Shown piece after piece: positions 1 through 5,344 of a stretch of DNA of 5,344 bases. Within the stretch, counting starts at the first letter, position 1. The number at the start of each line of letters is the position of its first letter. A model generated the notes under the pieces. It did not search any database and was not told the DNA's origin. It saw only the letters and a list, made by a program, of their open reading frames with translations. The position numbers and the translations under genes were made by a program. Origin of the DNA: Pseudomonadota bacterium (GTDB taxonomy: Bacteria; Pseudomonadota; Alphaproteobacteria; Rhizobiales; Hyphomicrobiaceae); the NCBI GenBank assembly GCA_021813195.1, contig JAKALI010000350.1, forward strand, positions 1 to 5,344, given 5' to 3'.

Positions 1-3000
1 TTCTCGGCACAGCCCTCGAACAGCGCTCCTACTGGCGCCCGGCGATCGATGCTTTGCGAATCAGCCTGGCACTTGCCGAAAACCCGGTCGTGCGTGCGAC
101 GTACGACCGGCTGCAAGCCGAGCATGTCTTTCGCATGACCGATTACCGCGCCGAGGCGGAGGCCGCTTCGCCGCGGATGTGCGCCATCTTCTCGGAAAAT
201 CTGTCGCGGACCGAAGTTGACTTCGCGCGATTTGTCAGCGTCGACGGCAAGGACCCTCAGAACGTCTCAGCGGAAGGCTCGCAACTGTGTGTGGAAGGGC
301 TGACCCACGGCGCGCGCTATCAAATCCAGATTCGCGCTGGTCTGCCCTCAGACGTAGGAGAGGCCATCGCAAAGCCAATCAACCTCGTCGTGTACGTCCC
401 CGACCGCAAACCAACCGTGCGCTTCACCGGGCGCAACTACGTTTTGCCGAGCCGCGGGCAGCAGGGCATCCCTGTCGTCAGCGTCAATACGCAGCGCGTC
501 GATCTCGAAATCTATCGCATTGGCGATCGCTCTCTCGCTTCAGCCATCGGCAACGGCGATATCGACCGCCAACTCTACGCATACGACCTGGACACCCTGC
601 GTTCGCGCACGGGCGAGAAAGTCTACGAAGGGTCCATGGACGTGGCCGTGCGCCTGAACGAAGAGGTGACGACCGCCGTGCCCCTAAATGAAACCGTCGG
701 GGCCCTCAAACCGGGCGCGTATGTCATGATCGGCCGGCCGGGGGATAGCGCAGACGGCGAGAGCTGGAGCGCCTTAGCCTCGCAGTGGTTCATCGTCTCC
801 GACTTGGGTCTCACAGCCTTCACTGGAGACGAGGGCGTCGACGCCTTCGTGCGCTCGCTTGCAGAGGCCGCACCTTTGAAGGGGATTTCCGTCAAGCTTG
901 TCGCCCGCAACAATGAAATCTTGGGAACCACGCAATCCGACGCTGCGGGTCACGTGCGCTTTGATGCCGGTCTCACGCGCGGTGAAGGCGGCTTGCAGCC
1001 CGCGCTACTCATTGCGGAGAGCAGCACCGGCGAATATGCGTTCCTTGATCTCACGACGAGCGCGTTTGATCTCTCCGACCGCGGGGTCAAGGGCCGCGAG
1101 GCGCCAGGGCCTGTGGATGCGTTCCTCTATACCGAGCGCGGCGTCTACCGGCCGGGCGAAGAGGTCAACATTACCGCGCTCGTCCGCGACGCGGCAGGTG
1201 TTGCAGTCAGCCTGCCCGTCACGCTGATCCTGTCACGTCCAGACGGCGTCGAGCACGCCCGCTTCGCTCTGAGCGATGAAGGTCTGGGCGGGCGGACCAG
1301 GCGCGTCACCTTGAGTGGCAGCGCCATGACGGGCACCTGGCGCGCCAAGCTCCACACCGATCCGAAGGCTGATGCCATCGCGCAGGTTTCCTTCCTCGTG
1401 GAGGACTACGTCCCCGAACGCCTCGACATGACCCTCGCAGCCCGCGATGGCGCGCTGATGCCCGACAAAGAGGCAACGATCGACGTCTCAGGGCGCTATC
1501 TCTACGGCCCGCCCGCTGCCGGTCTGGCGCTCGAAGGCGATATCGTCGTGCGGCCCGCGGCAAGTGGTCTTGCGAACTTACCTGGATTCCGCTTCGGCTT
1601 GGCCCGCGAGCGCATGTCCCCGGCGCGCCAGACCTTGGACCGCTTACCCGCCACGAATGCCGACGGCTCGGCGACCATCAAAGTGAGCTTGCCCGCGATC
1701 GAGCCCACGGCTCAGCCGCTCGAAGCCCAGGTCATGGTGCGTCTCAAGGAGGTCAGCGGCCGCTTCATTGAGCGCGCGATCACAATCCCGGTCGATCTTG
1801 CCCAGCCGCGCATCGGCGTGAAGCCTCTGTTTGGCGACAACGGTCCTGGCGAAGGTGCACAAGCGACCTTCGAAGTCGTTGCCCTCGATGCATCCGGTCG
1901 CCAGATCGCAACAAACGGCTTGGTGTGGGAACTCCAGCGTCTAGAGACGACGTGGCAGTGGTACAGCCGCGACGGCTCGTGGACCTTCGAGCCGCAGACC
2001 TTGCGCCGCAAGGTGGCGAGCGGCACGCTTGATACGCTGGCAGACAAGGTCGTGCAAATCGCAGCCCAAGTCGATTACGGCCGCTTTGAACTCGTTGTCC
2101 GCGATCCCAGACCGGCAGGCCCCGAGACAAGCGTGGAATTCAACGCCGGCTGGGTTGCAACCGCCGACAACGCCGAGAGCCCCGAAATTCTCGACGTTGC
2201 CCTCGATAAGGCCAGCTATAAAGCGGGCGAGACGGCGCGCTTGAGAATTGCCACGCGACACGGCGGCAAAGCGCTCATCACCGTGCTCGGACAAAACCTC
2301 AAGTCAACGCGCGAGGTCGAAATCCCGAAGGGTGGCGGCGAGGTGGAAATCGCCGTCGGCAGTGATTGGGGACCTGGCGCATACGCGACGGCGCTCCTCT
2401 ATCGGCCGATGGACGAGACCGCCAAGCGCATGCCGAGTCGCTCCATCGGTGTGGCCTGGATCAGCATCGATCAGGCGCCACGCACGCTCGCCGTCAAACT
2501 CGACACAAGCGAAAAGATCGCATCCGGCGCCACACTCAAGGTTCCCGTCAAGATTTCGGGGCTTGCAAGCGGTGAGGAGGCCCGTGTCACCATCGCAGCC
2601 GTCGACGTGGGCATTCTCAATCTGACCCGGTATCAGACGCCGGAGCCAGAGCGGCACTTCTATGCTCAACGCAAACTCGCGATGGACATCCGTGACTTCT
2701 ATGGTCGGTTGATCGACGGCATGCGCGCGGAACGCGGGCGGATGCGGTCGGGTGGCGACGGCATGGAAGACGAAGGCCTGCGTGGCAGCCCACCAGTGGA
2801 AGAAACCGTCGCGCACTTCTCCGGCATTGTGAAAGTGGACGGCGATGGAACCGCTGCGGTTGAGTTCGCCATGCCGAATTTCAACGGCACGGTGCGCGTC
2901 ATGGCCGTGGCGTGGACAAGGGACAAAGTTGGCCATGCCAGCACGGACGTGATCGTCCGCGACGCGGTCGCTCTCACCGTCTCGGCACCGCGCTTCCTGA

Positions 3001-4913
3001 CACTCGGCGATGAAGCTCAGATCGACCTCTCCGTTCACAACGTCGAGGGTGCGGACGGCAATTACACGGTTGCCGTCAGCCGACTCCCGCAAGACGCCTC
3101 GACTGGCTCTCCCGAGCAGCTCCTGAGCCGGCCGCTTGCCCTCAAAACAAGCGAGCGCAAGAGTGAACGTCTCGGCCTGAAGCCCTCTGCGGTCGGCCAG
3201 CACGTCTACGACGTGACGGTGACGGGGCCTGGCGAGATCTCAGTTGCGCGGCGCTTGACCCTCGACGTCAAGCCACCGGCGGGAGACATCCGGCGCACGA
3301 CCATCAGTTTGCTGAAGCCCAACGGCGGCAAGATCACGCTGGGCAGCGATCTGCTCGCCGGTCTCATCGCCAACCGCACACGCGTCAACATCAGCGTGGG
3401 CACCACGGCACGCCTCGACGTTCCGGGCCTGCTGACGGCGCTCGATCGCTATCCTTACGGCTGCGCGGAGCAGACCGTCTCGCGCGCCTTGCCGCTCGTT
3501 TACGCCAACGCGGTTGCCGCCAGCATTGGCCTTGCGGAAGACAAGACCATCAAGGACCGTGTCCAAGATGCCATCGAACGCGTGTTCGAAATGCAGGATG
3601 GCTCGGGCGCGTTCGGCGTGTGGGGCCCCTCGCAAGCCGACATGTGGCTGACCGCCTACGTGACAGACTTCTTGACGCGCGCCAAGGAGGCCGGCCTCAC
3701 CGTTCGCGAGCGCCCGTTCGCCCAGGCCCTCGATCGGCTGCAAAACTTCATCTCCTACGCCGACGACAACCCGCAGTCAGCACCGCAGCGGGCATATGCG
3801 CTCTACGTCCTTGCCCGCAATGGCCGCGCACCGATGGGGGAATTACGCTACCTGGCAGATGAAAAGCTCGATCAACTCGCAACGCCGCTGGCGCGGGCCC
3901 AGCTCGGTGCGGCGCTCTCGATGGTCGGCGACAAAGAGCGCGCAGAACGCGTCTTCAACGCCGCGCTCGGCATGATCGACGACAAGTCGGCGACACTTGC
4001 CAGCGCACGCGACGACTACGGCTCACCGTTGCGCGATGGGGCAGCCCTGGTGACGCTTGCCGTGGAAACCGGCCTGTCACGCGCGGAGGCCCCGCGTCTC
4101 GTCGATGTCCTGGTGCGCGCCTTCGAAGCACGAACGTATACGTCGACGCAGGAACAGGCCTGGATGCTTCTTGCCGCTCACGCGCTCGCCGACAGTGCAG
4201 GCGCGACTCGCATCACGATCGACGGCACTGAGGTTCAAGGCAACGTCGTGCGCAGTCTGACGCTGGAGCAACTCAAGTCTGGCGTGGTGATCACGAATGA
4301 TGGCGAAACCCCCGTCGATGCCGTCATCTCCGTGATGGGGGCTGCGATGACGCCAGAGCCTGCAATCTCCAAGGGATTTACCATCACCCGCAGCTACTAC
4401 ACGCTCGATGGCCAACCCGTCACGCTGGACAGCGCCACGGGCGGCACCGCGGCACTCAAGCAGAACGACCGCCTCGTCGCCGTCATCAAAGTGGAAAGCG
4501 ACGAAGCCCAGGGTCAGGTGCTCGTCGTGGACCGAGTTCCCGCGGGCCTTGAGATCGACAATCCCCGCCTCATCGAATCGGGTGCGATTGCCGGGCTCGA
4601 GTGGCTGAAGGCCAGCCTCGTACCGCGTCACAGCGAGTTCCGCGATGACCGCTTCGTTGCCGCCTTCGACTTCTCAGGCCGCGCATCCTCCACGCAAGCC
4701 GCCTCCGCGGGAGATGAAGAGGGGGCCGCGGAGGAAGCCGAAAGCCCCGTGACCGCAAACCCGAGTGGCAAGCCCATGGCGGCCGTGGCCTACGTCGTTC
4801 GGGCGGTGACTGCGGGAGACTTCGTCCACCCGGCCGCCACCGTGGAGGACATGTACCGGCCGGAACGCTACGCACGTTCGGCGTCGGGCAGGCTCACGAT
4901 CGCGCCACGCTGA
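1..4913 (+). CDS. yfhM: Alpha-2-macroglobulin family protein (bacterial YfhM/ECAM type), 5'-partial
   Basis: Periplasmic, probably membrane-anchored protease trap: a protease cuts the bait region, the protein changes shape, and an internal thioester binds the protease covalently. Residues are numbered from TTG at 54. That TTG is probably not the true start, because the frame is open from base 3 and the upstream codons (LGTALEQRSYWRPAIDAL) continue a TPR-like helix. Related alphaproteobacterial proteins carry a signal or lipobox, a PAN/apple-like domain and TPR-like helices there, so perhaps 150-200 residues are missing (estimate from memory). Approximate domains: first MG with C43 and C79; bMG3-like 118-245; next MG from 249 (SDLGLTAF); MG2 with GVYRPGE at 363-369; bMG5/bMG6-like 449-705, with a Trp-rich WQWYSRDGSW at 634-643; bait-region domain 715-915; A2M domain about 919-1010 (MPNFNGTVRVMAVAW at 940-954); thioester domain about 1100-1380 with C1137AEQ; bMG10 about 1390-1619. 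Ends at TGA 4911. Family assignment is near certain. The symbol is by homology to E. coli. Confidence 0.96.
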   Translation, partial: LGTALEQRSYWRPAIDALRISLALAENPVVRATYDRLQAEHVFRMTDYRAEAEAASPRMCAIFSENLSRTEVDFARFVSVDGKDPQNVSAEGSQLCVEGLTHGARYQIQIRAGLPSDVGEAIAKPINLVVYVPDRKPTVRFTGRNYVLPSRGQQGIPVVSVNTQRVDLEIYRIGDRSLASAIGNGDIDRQLYAYDLDTLRSRTGEKVYEGSMDVAVRLNEEVTTAVPLNETVGALKPGAYVMIGRPGDSADGESWSALASQWFIVSDLGLTAFTGDEGVDAFVRSLAEAAPLKGISVKLVARNNEILGTTQSDAAGHVRFDAGLTRGEGGLQPALLIAESSTGEYAFLDLTTSAFDLSDRGVKGREAPGPVDAFLYTERGVYRPGEEVNITALVRDAAGVAVSLPVTLILSRPDGVEHARFALSDEGLGGRTRRVTLSGSAMTGTWRAKLHTDPKADAIAQVSFLVEDYVPERLDMTLAARDGALMPDKEATIDVSGRYLYGPPAAGLALEGDIVVRPAASGLANLPGFRFGLARERMSPARQTLDRLPATNADGSATIKVSLPAIEPTAQPLEAQVMVRLKEVSGRFIERAITIPVDLAQPRIGVKPLFGDNGPGEGAQATFEVVALDASGRQIATNGLVWELQRLETTWQWYSRDGSWTFEPQTLRRKVASGTLDTLADKVVQIAAQVDYGRFELVVRDPRPAGPETSVEFNAGWVATADNAESPEILDVALDKASYKAGETARLRIATRHGGKALITVLGQNLKSTREVEIPKGGGEVEIAVGSDWGPGAYATALLYRPMDETAKRMPSRSIGVAWISIDQAPRTLAVKLDTSEKIASGATLKVPVKISGLASGEEARVTIAAVDVGILNLTRYQTPEPERHFYAQRKLAMDIRDFYGRLIDGMRAERGRMRSGGDGMEDEGLRGSPPVEETVAHFSGIVKVDGDGTAAVEFAMPNFNGTVRVMAVAWTRDKVGHASTDVIVRDAVALTVSAPRFLTLGDEAQIDLSVHNVEGADGNYTVAVSRLPQDASTGSPEQLLSRPLALKTSERKSERLGLKPSAVGQHVYDVTVTGPGEISVARRLTLDVKPPAGDIRRTTISLLKPNGGKITLGSDLLAGLIANRTRVNISVGTTARLDVPGLLTALDRYPYGCAEQTVSRALPLVYANAVAASIGLAEDKTIKDRVQDAIERVFEMQDGSGAFGVWGPSQADMWLTAYVTDFLTRAKEAGLTVRERPFAQALDRLQNFISYADDNPQSAPQRAYALYVLARNGRAPMGELRYLADEKLDQLATPLARAQLGAALSMVGDKERAERVFNAALGMIDDKSATLASARDDYGSPLRDGAALVTLAVETGLSRAEAPRLVDVLVRAFEARTYTSTQEQAWMLLAAHALADSAGATRITIDGTEVQGNVVRSLTLEQLKSGVVITNDGETPVDAVISVMGAAMTPEPAISKGFTITRSYYTLDGQPVTLDSATGGTAALKQNDRLVAVIKVESDEAQGQVLVVDRVPAGLEIDNPRLIESGAIAGLEWLKASLVPRHSEFRDDRFVAAFDFSGRASSTQAASAGDEEGAAEEAESPVTANPSGKPMAAVAYVVRAVTAGDFVHPAATVEDMYRPERYARSASGRLTIAPR
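2640..2798 (+). other. Bait region of the A2M protein (protease target segment)
   Basis: Residues about 863-915 lie between the conserved AVDVGILNLTRY segment (849-860) and the A2M domain, where the family carries its exposed bait. The first half (863-888) is fairly conserved in the family and includes RDFYGRLIDG. The second half (889-915) looks disordered: a basic part with four Arg and two Met (MRAERGRMR, 890-898), then SGGDG, an acidic MEDEG (904-908), and a Gly/Pro-rich exit. It offers sites for trypsin-like proteases and also for other specificities. Boundaries are inferred from flanking conserved motifs, not from structure. Confidence 0.75.
3450..3473 (+). other. Thioester site YPYGCAEQ of the A2M protein
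   Basis: Residues 1133-1140 match the CxEQ thioester signature: C1137 (codon 3462-3464) and Q1140 (3471-3473) would form the internal beta-cysteinyl-gamma-glutamyl bond that covalently captures cleaving proteases. The surrounding LLTALDRYPYG and the downstream GAFGVW (1185-1190) and DMWLTAYVTDFL segments fit the alpha/alpha toroid of a thioester domain. This is therefore a thioester-competent (YfhM-type) A2M, unlike the companion family (YfaS-type) that lacks the Cys. Y1133 occupies the position four residues before the Cys, which shields the thioester in the Salmonella homologue. Confidence 0.93.
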
Positions 4914-4925
4914 GTGAGAGCGATG
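4911..4925 (+). promoter_or_regulatory. A2M stop / pbpC start junction with weak Shine-Dalgarno
   Basis: The A2M stop TGA (4911-4913) is followed by 9 bases and then ATG 4923-4925. The purine-rich run GAGTGAGAG (4912-4920) is the only ribosome-binding candidate and is a weak match to AGGAGG, so translation of pbpC probably depends on ribosomes finishing the A2M gene. A GTG at 4914 directly abuts the stop and is in frame with pbpC, but has no purine-rich run before it, so ATG 4923 is preferred. No room for a promoter or terminator exists between the genes, which supports one transcript. Confidence 0.6.
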
Positions 4926-5344
4926 AGGCTACGCCGCAGTCCCGATCCGACACGAGACCACCCACAGCCGCCGCGTGCGAAGCCAGCACGCTTCGCACGC
5001 GCGGCCGTGATCGGATTGGCGGCGTTCGCTGGCCTGACCGCTGCGGGGTATGCGGCAATCGAGATTGCCAAATCGCAGCTCGGCCCCCCGCCTCTCGAGG
5101 CCGCGGAGGGCCAATCAACGATCGTCGTCGACCGTAACGGCAAACTGTTGCGTGCTTTTACGACGCCGGACGGCCGCTGGCGCATGCCGCTCGAGGTCGA
5201 GGACGTTGATCCGCGATACTTCGAGATCCTCAAAGCCTTCGAAGATCGCCGCTTCGACGACCACGGCGGCGTCGATCCGATCGGCGTCGCTCGCGCAGGT
5301 TGGCAGTTGATCCGCAATGGACGGACGATTTCAGGTGCCTCGAC
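4923..5344 (+). CDS. pbpC: Penicillin-binding protein 1C, N-terminal part (3'-partial)
   Basis: Inner-membrane peptidoglycan synthase. Its GT51 domain polymerises lipid II into glycan strands in the periplasm; the transpeptidase domain expected downstream lies outside the window. The 140 visible residues start with a basic, Pro-rich cytoplasmic tail (1-23, many Arg), then one hydrophobic segment (about 24-46) acting as signal anchor. Next comes STIVVDRNGKLLRAFTTPDGRWRMPL (split here as 65-82 and 83-90), the DRxGxLLRAFxTPDGRWR wording typical of PBP1C rather than PBP1A or 1B. The GT51 motif EDRRFDDHGGVDP is at 107-119, where E107 (codon 5241-5243) is the expected catalytic Glu. The window ends inside the second motif, SGAST (137 onward), normally continuing as xLTMQ. 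The family is usually about 700-800 residues, so most is missing. Frame is the same as the A2M gene, 9 bases upstream, implying co-transcription. No frameshift or stop is seen. Confidence 0.93.
   Translation, partial: MRLRRSPDPTRDHPQPPRAKPARFARAAVIGLAAFAGLTAAGYAAIEIAKSQLGPPPLEAAEGQSTIVVDRNGKLLRAFTTPDGRWRMPLEVEDVDPRYFEILKAFEDRRFDDHGGVDPIGVARAGWQLIRNGRTISGAS

Noticed and set aside
2304..3203. 299-codon open frame on the minus strand, opposite the bait and A2M domains
   Set aside because: It is antisense to a strongly conserved coding region. Its translation shows no recognisable domain or credible start context, and long antisense frames are expected in high-GC coding DNA.
3240..3743. 167-codon minus-strand frame opposite the thioester domain
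   Set aside because: It lies fully inside conserved A2M sequence, has low-complexity Arg/Gly/Ala-rich composition and no recognisable motif.
4077..4631. 184-codon minus-strand frame opposite the end of the thioester domain and bMG10
   Set aside because: No domain recognised. The + strand is clearly the coding strand here (STQEQAWMLLAA and bMG10 strands).
4914..4916. GTG directly after the A2M stop as the pbpC start
   Set aside because: It is in frame and would add three residues, but no purine-rich ribosome-binding sequence precedes it; ATG 4923 has GAGTGAGAG upstream.
5050..5310. 86-codon + strand frame within the pbpC region
   Set aside because: It is out of frame with the PBP1C translation, which carries the conserved motifs. 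This frame gives an Arg/Ser-rich sequence without motifs.
4868..5317. 149-codon minus-strand frame spanning the A2M/pbpC junction
   Set aside because: It is opposite the well-supported pbpC start, including the conserved GT51 motif, and its Ser/Arg/Pro-rich translation is typical of a shadow frame.
1..5344. An undescribed defence or mobile system
   Set aside because: Both genes belong to well-known families in a known arrangement, composition looks uniform, and there are no repeats, integrase-like genes or RNA structures that would suggest an accessory element.

Overview
The window holds parts of two genes on the + strand, in the same reading frame and 9 bases apart. The first is a very large bacterial alpha-2-macroglobulin (A2M, the YfhM/ECAM type). 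The second is the start of pbpC, which encodes penicillin-binding protein 1C. Both run off the window: the A2M gene is cut at its 5' end and pbpC at its 3' end. DNA of high GC content, strong G/C preference at third codon positions, and the wording of conserved A2M segments (for example GVYRPGE, RSGGDG and AVDVGILNLTRY) suggest an alphaproteobacterium, probably of the Hyphomicrobiales (Rhizobiales). This is recognition by eye, not a search result.

Layout: bases 1-4913 are A2M coding sequence, about 1,636 visible codons including 17 before the first candidate TTG start. They cover a TPR-like tail of the N-terminal region, a chain of macroglobulin (MG) domains, the protease bait region, the thioester domain with an intact CAEQ motif, and the closing bMG10 domain. 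Bases 4914-4922 are the intergenic gap. Bases 4923-5344 encode the first 140 residues of PBP1C: a basic cytoplasmic tail, one membrane anchor, and the start of the GT51 glycosyltransferase domain including its catalytic Glu motif. There is no gene-free stretch longer than 9 bases. I see no RNA gene, mobile element, CRISPR array, notable repeat or terminator.

How they fit together: this A2M-pbpC pairing is known in many Gram-negative bacteria. The usual interpretation is a periplasmic defence and repair pair. The A2M traps proteases that get past the outer membrane: cleavage in the bait region exposes the thioester, which attaches covalently to the attacker. PBP1C makes or repairs peptidoglycan in the same compartment. 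I found no previously undescribed system. The points most worth a second look are the complete thioester and lock residues, a basic-then-acidic bait region, and an acidic low-complexity insert in the last domain.
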